Source: Eulemur rufifrons (lineage: Eukaryota; Chordata; Mammalia; Primates; Lemuridae). From it: a stretch of DNA of 64,000 bases. This document shows, in pieces, positions 13,750-25,495 of the stretch (position 1 is its first letter; each line of letters opens with the position of its first letter). The DNA lies in NCBI RefSeq assembly GCF_041146395.1, contig NC_090989.1, forward strand, positions 249,664,843 through 249,728,842. The letters run 5' to 3'. The notes under the pieces are model-generated. The model saw only the letters and a program-made list of their open reading frames with translations, searched no databases and was not told where the DNA came from. Position numbers and translations under genes: made by a program.

Positions 13750-14090
13750 CCCACATCCTCATCAACATTTGCTGCCTTTTGCTTATAGAATAATAGCCAT
13801 CCTAACAGGTGTAAGGTGCTATCTCATTGTGGTTTTGATTTGCATTTCCCTAATGATTCGTGACATTGAGCATCTTCTCATACATCTGTCCCATTTGTAT
13901 GTCTTCTTTGGAGAAATGTTTATTCAAGTACTTAGTCCATTTTTTAATCAAGTTACTAGGTTTTGAGGGACATTGATTAGTAGGAGTTTTTAAAATACGT
14001 TTTTGAAATTAAACTCTTATCACGTACACAGTTTTCAAATATTTTATCTCATTCCATAGATTGCCTTTTCATTCTGTTGACTGCTTCCTT
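13750..14090 (-). mobile_element. Old L1 ORF2 fragment, inverted 5' half of a twin-primed insertion
   Basis: Read on the minus strand this is L1 ORF2 C-terminal sequence: the plus strand shows 'ctcattgtggttttgatttg' and 'catttccctaatgattcgtg', the reverse complement of the L1 codons for [11 protein letters not shown]. It abuts, head to head, a plus-strand L1 piece starting at ~14091 that carries the next downstream part of L1. That arrangement is what twin priming leaves. Sequence is too decayed to code. Confidence 0.8.
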
Positions 14091-14800
14091 TGCCACATGT
14101 TGGACAGGATGTAGAAAAACTGAAACCCTCCTATAGTGTTGGTGGGAATGCAAAATGGTGCAGCTGCTACAGAAAACAATATGGATGTTCCTCAAAGAAT
14201 TAAAAGTAAAACAACCATATGCTCTAGCCATCCTGGTTCTTGTTATATATACAAAGGAATCGAAATTAGGACCTCGAAGAGATAAAAATGCACTCCCATG
14301 TTTATTGCAACATTATTTATAATAGCCAAGATATGAAAATAACATTAATGTTTATCAACAGATTAATGGATAAAGAAAATGCAGTATATACATACAATGG
14401 AATATTATTCAGCCTTAAAAACACAGACATCCTACAACATGCAATATCATGGGTGAACCAGGAGGACATTATGCTAAATGAAATAAGCTAGTCACAGAGA
14501 AATAAATAATGTGTGATTCCACTTACATGAGGTATCAAAAATAGTCTAACTCATAGAATCAAACAGTAGAATGGTGGTTTCCAGGGGCTGGGAGTGGGGA
14601 GAATATGGAAAGTTGTGAATCAACTGGTATGAAGTTTCAGTTATGCAAGATGAGTAAGTTCTGGAGATCTGTAAAACCTTATGTCTATAGTTAACAATAC
14701 TGAATTGTACATTTAAAAATTTTTATCTGCCAAAAGGGTAGATCTCATGCTAAGTGTTCTTACCACAATAAAATAAAAATAAAAGTAAAAGACTCTATTT
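14091..14800 (+). mobile_element. Old L1 3' end, direct half of a twin-primed insertion
   Basis: Plus-strand L1: zinc-knuckle region ('gttggtgggaatgcaaaatg'), then 'tttattgcaacattatttat', 'tggaatattattcagcctta', and a 3' UTR ('ccaggggctgggagtgggga', 'tgaattgtacatttaaaaat') ending in 'caataaaataaaaataaaag'. The 3' UTR wording is that of old mammalian L1M elements, unlike the young lemur L1 copies at 33-43 and 60 kb. Confidence 0.82.
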
Positions 14801-14939
14801 ACAGCTAAAAAAAAGAAAAGAAAAGAAAGAAGCACAATACATTTTGGCCTTAGTTTCTGTGATGGATTAAGGACACTCTCAACTTCTTTATTACTCTCCT
14901 GTAAGGAGGAGAGGTCTGTATTTTTATTTTTATTTTTTC

Positions 14940-15430
14940 TCACTGATTTTGGAATGTGCCCATAACTGCTTTGACCAATGAAATATTGGTAGTACTGTAC
15001 CAGCTTTTCACCTAGACTTTAAGAGATTTGGCAGCTTGCATTGCTTGCCTTAGAATGCTTCTTTACAAGCACTGTAAAAGGTGCTTTAAGAAACCTGGTG
15101 CCAGAGAAGCTGCTAGAGAAACTAAGTGCAGGGGCCATGCAGAGAGGGAAAGAATCTGAGACTACATGGAAAAGAGGTCTGAGCAGTTCCCCTGTACCAA
15201 CTGAAACCAGCCTCTAGTCCTCCCCTCCCAAGGTGCCAGACATGAGAGAGGGTCATCTTGAATATTCCAGCCTAGTGGAGCCCCCAGATGGCTGCAGTCC
15301 TGGTTGCCCTCATGTGAAATCTGGTGAGTCCAGTTAACCTTCAGAATCCTAAGAGGTTGTAAATTGCTTACTATTTTAAGCCACTAAGTTTTAGGGTAGT
15401 TTTTTAATGAAGCAACAAATAAGAAAAACA
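14940..15430 (+). mobile_element. MLT1-like (ERVL-MaLR) LTR relic
   Basis: The end block 'ttactattttaagccactaa' plus 'gttttagggtagttttttaa' and 'gaagcaacaaataag' matches the hallmark MaLR LTR ending (ttaagccactaagtttt-ggggtggttt). The start 'tggaatgtgcccataactgc' and 'gaccaatgaaatattgg' also fit MLT1-type LTRs. Subfamily not assigned. No internal retroviral genes are seen nearby, so it is a solo LTR or fragment. Confidence 0.65.
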
Positions 15431-15855
15431 GACTCATATTCACTAATATGCATAATTATTTCCTTCATTCAATGAGTATTTTATTAAGCATTTATTAAGG
15501 ACCCTAATGCTTACTAGCTCCTTGCTAGTGATTTCTGTCTAGTTGGAAAACAAACCTCAAATATGTGAGAACATAACACATCTATGATGTATGTAATTAG
15601 AGTGAGGTATATGGTATGATCAGAGGAGTTTGAACTCAGGCATGAAAGTCAAGGGATTGAGGATTAAACTGAGATCAAGCAGTAGTAGTAACTTGACATG
15701 GGAGCAGCAGCCACCTGTGGAAAGTCATTTAGCAGTGCAGAGCATGGCACCTGAGGATTGGGAGGGGACTGTGGCTGGGGCCCATCATCACATACAACAT
15801 TTGGTCAGGTGAGGCCAGAGTCAGACTGGAGCCAGAACTTAACTAAATTGTAAAC

Positions 15856-15935
15856 ATGTGGAGAGGAACTGTTTTGTTTGTCCTGTACTTTTACTACCTA
15901 GTACATTTTCTGACGTGGAATAGGTGCTCAATAAA
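15856..15935 (+). repeat. L2 3'-end fragment
   Basis: 'ctagtacattttctgacgtg' and then 'aataggtgctcaataaatgc' match the L2 3' terminus (cctagcacagtgcctggca..., taggtgctcaataaatg). Confidence 0.55.
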
Positions 15936-15957
15936 TGCTAAATGTTTCCAGGAAGGA

Positions 15958-15980
15958 GGAAAGGGAAGGGGGGGGGGGGG
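15958..15980 (+). repeat. Poly(G) tract
   Basis: A run of about 14 G within a purine-rich stretch; prone to length change and could fold as a G-quadruplex. Confidence 0.8.
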
Positions 15981-16054
15981 ACAAAGGATTGGAAGAAGGA
16001 GGGACTACGTTGTCCTTTGCACTGGCTTCACTCTTTTTACACAAGCGTACTCTC

Positions 16055-16210
16055 TCATCCAGTGGTTCTCACATTTTGCTGCATATTAAAGTAACCTGTG
16101 ACTTCAAAAAAGTCCTTATAGCCAAGCTGGACCCTATACTGAATACATTAGAACTTCTTCAGTGAGACTCAGACATCACAGGTGATTCCAATGTGCAGCC
16201 AAGTTTGGGG
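16055..16210 (+). mobile_element. MER5A hAT-Charlie DNA transposon relic
   Basis: Begins 'ccagtggttctcacattttg', continues 'ctgcatattaaagtaacctg' and ends 'caggtgattccaatgtgcag', the order expected for MER5A (cagtggttctcaaacttggctgcacat...; caggtgattctaatgtgcag). Non-autonomous, no ORF. Confidence 0.8.
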
Positions 16211-16894
16211 GGTGGTGTTCCCATCCCACCGGTCTGTGCTCCTCTGTGGTGACGTGGAGAATGGCGATCCCTGACTTATTTTCTACATAGACCTTGCAGT
16301 TTTAAAGGTTAGAAAATTAATCTAAGTCCTAACGCACCAGGCATTCGTAAGAAATGGGAAACAAAATACCAGGTCTAAGTATCATTAGGTATTACTGAAA
16401 ATAAAAGATCTAATCTGAAAAAAATATGTCTTCATGCCTGTGTGCTACTGAATTGTGTAAAGAGACTATGTAGCTGTTATTTACTGAAATAGTCACTCAG
16501 TGGAATATATTGAATAAATATTCTAGAAAAAAAGAGCAAATCTATTTTAATGACTACTGCATCATGAACTGTTCAATGCAAAACTATGTTTGATCATAGC
16601 TCTCAGCACCAACCCAGAACAAAAATGTAATTAGTATTCCAATTGATGGCTGTACTGTTGCCAACGAATTAGCAATGCCACAAATGGACACACTGTTTTC
16701 AATAATTTATAAAAGACAATTTTGATGTATATGCTGAGTAACCTTCATTTTTCTCCTCACTGTTGCCTATTCTGAAGTGTTCTGTAAAAAGTGATTCTGC
16801 ATAACTTTACTAATTTCATGGGGAATAGAGAACTTTTGCATAAGGATTAGAATATAAGAATATCTCATTATTTTTTGTCCCTCTCTGCATTGTG

Positions 16895-16934
16895 AATTTA
16901 CATATGTATGTGTATACACATACATATGTAAATT
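16895..16934. repeat. Perfect 40-bp palindrome
   Basis: The 40 bases read identically on both strands, centred on 'gtatac' at 16912-16917, with arms of alternating purine/pyrimidine words (acatatgtatgtgt / acacatacatatgt) flanked by 'aattt' and 'aaatt'. There is no spacer, so it could extrude as a cruciform. Confidence 0.95.
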
Positions 16935-16985
16935 TTAGGTTTGATGTTTTTGAAGACATGAAAATATTATTAGTCCACCCATTTT

Positions 16986-17286
<301 letters not shown>

Positions 17287-17779
17287 AAATCATCTCTCAA
17301 TTGAAGCCCTGTTTTCTAATAAAAAGCAGTTTCTATAGAAGAAATTTGCCTATTTCTTAAAGCTCTAGAGCTCATGGCAAGACAAGCCCCTTACTTTGGC
17401 AGGTAGGGTATGTCTTCTTTTTTTCCTTTAATTCAGGACGTCATATTTTCTTCATGGTTGCATTATATGTAGTTAACTACTTAACAGTTTCCAGTGGAGT
17501 TTCATATCCATGTAAGCTTAACCCTAGAGTTGTGTCCAACTCCTTACTACTGACTAGATGTAGGTCTATACTCTTCTCCTCTTTGTGTCATGGGTTGAAA
17601 CAAGACACTTCCATGGCATTTTTTGCTTGTAGCATTAGGGTCTTTCCAATTAACTCTGCTTTCCCTAGTATTTCAGTGCTATACCCCTCTCTCCACATTC
17701 CCCAGCATAGCTCATGATCATCATATGAACCTCTAGCAGGATTCATTTCTGTGTCTTGGAGTTGGCTAGATGTTGACAT

Positions 17780-17960
17780 GCATCATTAATTAATCTTCAA
17801 ACAAATCTGTGAGAAGGGCACTATTATTCTAATTTTAAAAATGTGGAAGCAAACAGATTCTTTATGATTTATATAAATTCCCTGAGCCAGAAAAGCACAG
17901 AAATATCATGAACCCAGAACTTCCAACCGTAAGTCCAGTGTTATTTAATTGCATCCCAAT
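17780..17960 (+). repeat. MIR SINE fragment
   Basis: 'attaatcttcaaacaaatct', 'gagaagggcactattattct', 'aattccctgagccag' and 'catgaacccagaacttccaa' match MIR blocks in order (taatcctcacaacaacc; actattatt; cccagaact). Confidence 0.6.
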
Positions 17961-18234
17961 TAGAGAGGATCTGATTTTACTCACTTAAGGAAGTGTTGTC
18001 TCCAACATTAATTTTAAAGGGTTAAAAACTTGGTTTGAAAAGTCTCCATCACTTAAGAGTGATGTTATTCTCATTTCTAGATATTCATTGATATTCTCTA
18101 GTAAAGAGGAAGTTTAACACTGTTAATCAAAAATGCAATGCCTCTTTTCCTTGCTATTGTATTGCTGCTTTATGGCAATTTTTTTCTGGACATTTTATTT
18201 ATCAGGTTTTTTCACTGTCTTTGTTAATCTACTA

Positions 18235-18362
18235 AAAGCATGGACTCAGAAGTCAGTCAGACCAAATTCAAGTTTCACTACAACTTACTTCAGTGACCTT
18301 AATCAAGGCCTCTTTAACCTCTTCTCTTAATGTTTTCATTTGTAAAATAGAGCTAAAACTGG
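18235..18362 (-). repeat. MIR SINE, reverse orientation
   Basis: 'atggactcagaagtcagtca', 'ttcagtgaccttaatcaagg' and 'catttgtaaaatagagc' match reverse-strand MIR (tggagtcagac; gtgaccttgggcaagt; catctgtaaaatggg). Confidence 0.65.
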
Positions 18363-18578
18363 AGCCCAATTTATTGATTGGTAAAGAGAGCTAGATATGA
18401 TAATATTTAGGTTGGTGCAAAAGTCATTGAAGTTCTGGCATTGTTGAAATTTGCTGTTTGATATTGGAATACATTCTTAAATGTGGTTATGTTTATACAT
18501 CATTTTAATTCACATTTCTCGTATGTTTTCCTGCTAATGACTTATTACTTGTTGTTTATTTTATATTTATTTTAGACT

Positions 18579-19626
18579 ATGGAAATGATGTTAGACAAAA
18601 AGCAAATTCAAGCGATTATCTTATTCGAGTTCAAAATGGGTCGTAAAGCAGTGGAGACAACTCGCAACATCAACAACACATTTGGCCCAGGAACTGCTAA
18701 CAAACTTACAGTGAAGTGGTAGTTCAAGAAGTTGGGTAAAGGAGACAAGAGCCTTGAAGATGAGGAGGTCAGTGGCCAGCCACTGGAAGTTGACAATGAC
18801 CAATTGAGAGCAATTATCTAAGCTGATCCTCTTACAACTACACGAGAAGTCACCAAAGAACTCAACATGAACTCAGTGTTGTCGACCATTCTATCTACGG
18901 TCATTCAGCATTTGAATCACATTGAAAAGGTGAAAAAACTTGATAATTGGGTGCCTCATGACCTGACCGAAAATCAAAAATATCGTCGTTTTGAAATGTC
19001 ATCTTCTCTTCTTGTACACAATAACAAAGAACCATTTCTCAAACGGATTGTGATGTGAGAAGTGGATTTTATATGACAACCAGCAATGACCAGCTTAGTG
19101 GTTGGACTGAGAAGAAGCTCCAAAGCATTTCCCAAAGCCAAACTTGCACCAAAAAAAGGTCATGGTCACTGTTCAGTGGTCTGCTGCTGGTCTGATCCAC
19201 TACAGCTTTCCGAATCCTGGCAAAACCATTCCATCTGAGAAGTATGCTCAGCAAATTAATGAGCTACACCGAAAACTGCAATGTCTGCAGCTGGCGTTGG
19301 TCAACAGAAAGGGCCCAGTTCTTCTTGATGACAAGGTCCAACCACACATCATGCAACCAACACTTCAAAAGTTGAACAAATTGGGCTACAAAGTTTTGCT
19401 TCATCCACCATATTCACCTGACCTCTCGCCAACCAACTGCCACTTCTTCAAGCTTCTCAACATCTTTTTGCAGGGAAAATGCTTCCACAACCATCAGGAT
19501 GCAGAAAATGCTTTCCAAGAGTTCATTGAATCCTGAAGCATGGATTTTTATGCTACAGGAATAAACAAACTTATTTCTCATTGGCAAAAATATGTTGATT
19601 GTAATGGTTCCTATTTTGATGAATAA
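18579..19626 (+). pseudogene. Hsmar1-type mariner transposase pseudogene
   Basis: A mariner transposase binds the ITRs through an N-terminal helix-turn-helix region and cuts DNA with a DDD/DD34D catalytic core. Here the ATG at 18579 opens MEMMLDKKQIQ..., but a TAG at 18720-18722 (a Trp codon in the family) and a TAA at 18819-18821 interrupt the DNA-binding half. The first catalytic Asp motif (family TCDEKW) is wrecked at ~19050, where 'gtgatgtgagaagtgg' has lost bases and gained a stop. A 130-codon open stretch (19144-19536) keeps the catalytic C-terminal half: the second Asp survives in LLDDKVQPH, but the third (family SPTD) is Asn in SPTNCH (AAC, 19435-19437). End at 19626 after SYFDE. Clearly nonfunctional. 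Confidence 0.93.
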
Positions 19627-19647
19627 AGATGTGTTTAAGCCTAGTTA

Positions 19648-19722
19648 TAACCTGATCTTTTGTACCCCCATAATAAGCTGAAATGAAAAAAAAAAGTTTA
19701 TAATAAAAAAAATTAAAAAAAT
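19648..19722 (+). mobile_element. Very short L1 3' end inserted in the mariner
   Basis: Between Hsmar1 words 'taagcctagttataa' and 'ttcacgatctaaaaccgc' lies an extra ~75 bp, 'ttgtacccccataataagct' followed by 'gaaatgaaaaaaaaaag' and an A-rich tail. It resembles the 3' terminus of the lemur-type L1 ('gtatcccccataacaataag', then 'atgaaataaaa' at ~61013-61040). It is best read as an extremely 5'-truncated L1 or L1-tailed insertion. Confidence 0.55.
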
Positions 19723-19766
19723 AAAATTCACGATCTAAAACCGCAATTACTTTTGCACCAACCTAA

Positions 19767-21398
19767 TGCATATAAGGAATTTGTTGAAGTACAAAATAGT
19801 AAGAGTACTAGTAGTATAGTAGTAGCAGTAGTTAGAAGAATTGAACCTTTATTAAATGGGCTTTCGATGAATTTGTTTTCAGAAAATTGACATATCACTC
19901 TACCCTGCTAACTTTAACTGAAGACTGTCACAGTACAATTTCATATTCATGCTCTCTCTTTCTCTCTATTCCCTTCTTTATCCTACTTTCTCTAGAGTAA
20001 GAACCATGTATTTCTCCTGTTTATATCGACCACAAATAGGACTGGGTATAAAATCAGTTAAGTAAATAACCCATGACTATTGAATAACCCAAACTCTAAA
20101 TCAACAATCTCCTTGCTTCAGGACCCCATGTTAAGCCAGCAGTATCTTTTCCTGACCTATCACTAGTAGCTCCTAAATAAGCTGCCTTTTCTTTAACTTC
20201 TCTCCATCTTAAATCCATATACTGCCCCACTAACAGAACATTTTAAAACATAAGTTCTGTTTGTATTAATATCATTAAAAATCATTTGAGGCTTTCTACC
20301 AGCTACCATATAAATTACATTCTCCCTGTAAAAGCTTCTATCACACTACTTTCCTCACAGTTTTTATTTCAACAATATGATGAGTTTTGTTTGTTTGGTT
20401 GCCTACACATTGAATTCATCCTTTCCTCTTGGATTATTATTCTGATGTCCAATTCATCTCCCATTTGATTTTGCTTACCCTACTTATATAAATATTTTAT
20501 TTCACAATACACCTTCCATTTACTTTTCTACCTCTCTTGTCAGGTTAGATGTCTCCTTCTACATGTATCAATTATACCTCTACTTGCCCTTTCATTTCAC
20601 TCATTACACTTTCATTACAAATTCAATGTCTCCCATCTCAACCAGTCTGTAAAGGTTTTGCCCCCACAGGAGCAAAACCTGAATTTGCCCTATTTATCAG
20701 AGTACCTGAAAGTCCAATAAAATACTGGGAATTTAACAGAAACCCAGGAAATTAGTTTATAAATGAATAAATAAACAAATAGATGAATAAATGCCCATTG
20801 AGGGTATTAAAACCAATTTATGTTTGACATTTGGCAGACCTCTCAGGAAAGTTCTAATTCTGCCCAAAGGTTCCCTTCCTAGAATAGATCCAGCGGGAAA
20901 GGAGGGGAAGGAAGCTGGTACATCTGGCTTTGACCATAGTCTAAAAACTTCCCTTGCATGGAATTCTCAGAATCATCCACTTGTAAACTATTGTCCTGGC
21001 AATGCCTACCTACCACAGTACACAGTTGGCTCAGAGACAACAGGGACAATATATTTCTTTGAAAACAGTCCCCAGGCCTGAATAATTTGTGTTCTAAGAT
21101 CTGTGATTGTCTTGCTATATTCTTGTTACATTGACTTGATGAGTGTTTCCTTTGGCATCATCGTAAGTAAATGTATATTAGACATAAAGCCACTGGCTTT
21201 ACCTCTTCTTATATATGAGCATGTTCTTGATGATTTTTACACCTCAAGTTATGGCTCAACCTCAAAAATGGAAGTAGGAAAAATGAAAGGTAACCAAAGG
21301 TAAACTTTTTGTCATGATGATAACAATAATGGTAGGAGAGGTATTAGTGATATTTGTAGAAGAAACTTATATTTTTCAAGTATATGCTATAGATCATT
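19767..21398. other. Mostly unassigned sequence; possible L2 remnants
   Basis: Around 19985-20085 and 20130-20250 the wording ('gtaagaaccatgtatttctc', 'ggactgggtataaaatcag') faintly recalls L2. The rest, including a 96-codon open frame at 20791-21081, has no recognisable domain. Confidence 0.4.
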
Positions 21399-21580
21399 TA
21401 CTTTGTTAAATTTTGTTTATCTTAAATTTTATAATGTCCTTATGAAAGTGTTCTATTTTTTCTACTGTACAGATAAAGAAACAGGTTAGAAGGATTAAGA
21501 GATCACACTCCAAAAAGATCATTACTTATGGCTAATAGGTACTTGAGCTGAGATCTTTTTGTTCAGATATAAGATCAACA
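21399..21580 (+). repeat. MIR SINE fragment
   Basis: 'ttgtttatcttaaattttat', 'ctactgtacagataaagaaa' and 'gctaataggtacttgagctg' match decayed MIR blocks (ttacagatgaggaaac; gctagtaagtgg). Confidence 0.5.
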
Positions 21581-22604
21581 CTTCATTACTGGCTGGGGCT
21601 AACGGCTCTAGTTCCAGGTCCTAGTTATGCAGAACATGTAGCTCCCTTTTTGGCAAGGAATCACTTCATTTGCTACATCTCCTTTGGAAGCCTGCAGGCA
21701 AGTTAACTGAATGCAATCTCACACTGACTCCCTTATCAAAAATAAGCCCAGTCAGGATCTATGATACACACTCCAAATTGGATAGATAACAATACCATTT
21801 TGCACAACAATAAGAGCATTCACTATAGAGTATATAAAAATGTATTTACAAATAACTGTCTAATATCAAACAAAATTATAGCATTTTGTCTCCACAAACC
21901 CACAGAGAACACTGACAACTACCTAGATATAAGTGCTTTATGTTAGCACAAAAGGCAATATTTAGTTCTGTTCTTTAAAAGTATCCCTAGATACATCATC
22001 TTTTAAATGACTGTCAGTATTTCTGGTATCTTGTATTTTCAATACTGCATTTACTTACAAGCCATTGAATAAAACTTGAGATCAAATCATTATAATGAGA
22101 TTTTTCTGTTTTCTTTCAACAAAAATGAAACAAAACAAAACACAAAACCGTATCTTAACTACTGTATAAGAGGTATCTGACATTAAGAGCACAGCACTCA
22201 TTTTTAGTTAATAATGATTTCTAAAACCTTGCATGCTAATACATTTTCCCAGTATTTTAAAGGAATTGCTTTAGTCACATCGATTAGTGAGTCTGAAAGC
22301 ATGTAAGCACAATTCTCATCCTTTGCAAAGAAAAGACAGTCATCATCATGCTAAACTGTGAGAACTGTTTAGTAATGGGTTCCTCTTTCACTTCCTTTGA
22401 AGGACATGAGTTTGAATCAGGGTCTTCCCCAGGGAAAATGTGGATGGGAGGTCCTGCCTAGTACTGTCATAGACAGCTTTAGAAAGAGGGGCTGTTTCCA
22501 GAGATTCTCAGAAACCATAATTCTTCAAATCAAAGTTGTACCAAATTGATATGTGTGTTGTTTGCTCTGCTTTTATTTTATTCACATTATTCTATACTCA
22601 GTAC
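21581..22604. other. Unassigned AT-rich sequence
   Basis: No ORF, RNA gene or repeat recognised. Confidence 0.5.
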
Positions 22605-22765
22605 ATATCAGGCTATTTGGTAAGTGTTTTAAATGAGTCATCTAATTTTAACTTCCCCATAAGTACATGAGATTAAATAACTTGCCTAGAAAAACTAGTG
22701 GGCAGAGGATTTAAGCTCTGATCCTATGACTGCAGGGCCTCTGGTCTTAGCTGCTATGCTCTTCT
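22605..22765 (+). repeat. MIR SINE fragment
   Basis: 'gtcatctaattttaacttcc', 'taaataacttgcctagaaaa' and 'gtgggcagaggatttaagct' match MIR (taatcctcacaac; taacttgcccaagg; tggcagagccggga). Confidence 0.65.
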
Positions 22766-25495
22766 GTGTCCCAGAGCAAGATACGTGACTTGTACATGGG
22801 AGTACTACACCCTTAGCATCATAAGTCCAAATTATAAAGCAACAGTCATATGAAAAAAAGTTACTTAAATCTGACTTGAAACCTGACTGTCCCCAATTGG
22901 TCACTCATTTGTTACAATATTGAACATCTATTAATTGGCATCCATTGGCAGTGTTTCCCAACACAGCCATCTTGACATGTTAGGAGATAACCAATTCCAA
23001 ACAGATCTGATTGGAGTTCCCAGCCAATTTTTAATTATTTTTCCATTGGATATAAGAATGTGTCTTACAGAAGCATAAATCTAATCCAAACTAACTGGTT
23101 CTAAATCTCAGTAGCAGATATCTTGCCCATTATTTTCAGAATAATGTTAGTGTAGATGTGGTTTGGATATTTGGAAAACAGTGGTAAGAAATGAGATGGA
23201 ACACTGAACCAGAATGTGCAACAATGCTAGGGCAACGGCAAAGACACACTTAAGACAAGCATGTCCCAAGAAATTTACCTATAGAAAAGCAAATATTGAA
23301 AACCCTGGAGTATGTTTAGTGGAAAAAGAGCTTTGCCTAAAAAGTGGCCAAACAGATGGCAGACCTTCAGTGGAACTACAAACTTAATTCCCGATGGGCT
23401 CAATGCTACTTGCTCAAGACACAGTGCCATGCGTGGTACTTCTACCAAGAATTCAGTAAATTTTATAGGGATGAAACCACCAGCTTAGTACAAAATACTT
23501 CACAAGCACAGGATACCAGGTTCACAAACAGAAAAAAAAAAAGAATTTATGTATGTTTTCATACATAAATGGAAACAAACTGCATGTATAAATGTATTGA
23601 GGACTAAATCCAAATTTATATTTAAATGGTTCCCTTTAATGTCTAGGAAAGAAATACTTATCTTCAGTAGAATAAAAAAAAAGCTTCTTTGACTGCACAG
23701 CTTGTTCAATTCAGTTCTGCTTTCTGGAAACATCTACTATGGGAGAAAGGTTAATAAGCTCCCCTGGTAGTAGTCAGGGCATACACACTAGAGTGGAGGA
23801 AGAATGAATTCTTATTTCCACCCAATCTGTTTTTTTCTTTTCACTCTAATGAAACATGCCAAGTGTTCCTATTATAGTAATTTACCATAATATATATGGT
23901 GAGATGACCCTGACACCAGGCAAAGCAATGAATGTATATATTTTTCAAATAATTGAAAAACAGACATTGAAACATTTTCTTTAGAAATGGACCATTAGAT
24001 TGTCTCCACAGCATGCTGACTAGTGGAACGCTTAAGGAACAATGCCACCTGTATTTATATATTTCTGGACAGGTACCACTGACAGTTTAAACTCATTTTA
24101 TGGGAATGCTAAAACAGCTGCAGGAAAAAGATAAAGACATTTTATCATTTTAATTTGCTATCACCTAAACATAACAGCAGTGGAGCAAAATTGCCTGAGA
24201 TTATTGAAAATAATCTGTCATCAGAACTGATGGTATTTACCAAAGCACTTTTACTAGCAAACTTCAGTCTGTTCTCAGGTTTGAAAAATAAAAATCTACT
24301 TCATGCCATGTGAAAATGTCCTTAGTTCTACCTATATCAATAAATAACATCAACCACAACAAAACTGATTTTGGATAAGCAATAATTACTCTTATGAATA
24401 GCAAATAATTACCCTGGAAAGGTAGATCAGAAGAAAGTATATGCAGATTATTTGATTTAATATAATTACTGTTCAAAGTCATTTATACCTAGGTTTAAAA
24501 AGCATCTTAATTCTTATTCACCAAAAATAATCTCTTTGTATGCAGTTCTTAGCATTTGTTAACAGCCAATAACCTTAATAAACTCAATTAAGAGAAAAAT
24601 TTATTCCCAGTGCCTTATTATAGGTTTCAAGCCAGGTCATTTTTATGTTGGATTTCACACCAAACAAATACCTTAAGGGGTCAAAGAAAGACTATTAGTT
24701 GTGGTGGCAACTATCAGGGGTTTACACTGGATATGACATAGGGAGATTATTGGTTTGTCTTTTCCATTAGGAAAAGGACCCTTGCTGATATAAACCTAAG
24801 GACTCAAGACACAGTTCTGTTTCATGCCCATTTAAAAAGCTGTCACTCTCTTGTAACCATGTTACCCTATTCTTTCAGGGCTATGTTATTGTTTCTTCCT
24901 TGGAATACCAAGAGCACCTGTTGTTTGTACAAATCAAACTTTTTATCATAGTGTATTTTCACAGTCATAGAACGGAACAAGATGTTCAAGAGAAGGGCAG
25001 CAGGAAATGACATTGTTGGGTAGTAAGTATGTGCCCAACATTGCTCATAGACAAAGAGCTAATATGGGCCCAGAATCTCTCCACCGTTACATTGTTGTTT
25101 GTGTCTTATGCCCAGAGAGGTTTGTAATCAATCTGAAATGAGGAATAAGGTTTTACGTATGTCTCTGTACCCAGCACTACCTAATCAACTGTACTTAATA
25201 TAAATTATTCAGTAGAGAGTTATCTGTCAAGGAAAAGAAAAGGGGACGGAGAGGAGGAGAGGGGAGGGAAAAGCATAGCTTACAACTAAAATGTAGCTGA
25301 AAAGCAGTACTTGGAAAATTTGACATTTTAGCATTTTAGACTTGAAGGGATATTCAAAATCATCTAATCTAACTTTTTTTTATTTTAGTCTTAGTTAATA
25401 ATTACTGTATCAAAGTACTATAAGTATGTAGTCTAAAAAGTCATATTATAAATATTTATAACAAAATATTAATTTCCTTCCCCACCACCATTATC
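22766..25495. other. Unassigned AT-rich intergenic sequence
   Basis: Nothing recognised beyond a purine-rich stretch at ~25235-25275. Small open frames (for example 23344-23568 plus, 24264-24482 minus) carry no domains. Confidence 0.5.

Larger units (their letters stand above)
18407..19766 (+). mobile_element. Hsmar1-type mariner transposon, full span
   Basis: Both terminal inverted repeats are present: 'ttaggttggtgcaaaag' at the left, and its reverse complement in 'cttttgcaccaacctaa' at the right (to 19766). They match the known Hsmar1/MADE1 ITR. The interior holds one transposase-like reading unit with close resemblance to Hsmar1 transposase. The element is ~1.36 kb, slightly longer than the usual ~1.29 kb because of a ~75-bp insertion near its right end. 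The left ITR has decayed after its first 17 bases. The element is immobile. Confidence 0.94.

Noticed and set aside
19144..19536. Functional mariner transposase fragment
   Set aside because: The 130-codon frame is only the C-terminal half; upstream stops and loss of two of three catalytic acidic positions rule out activity.
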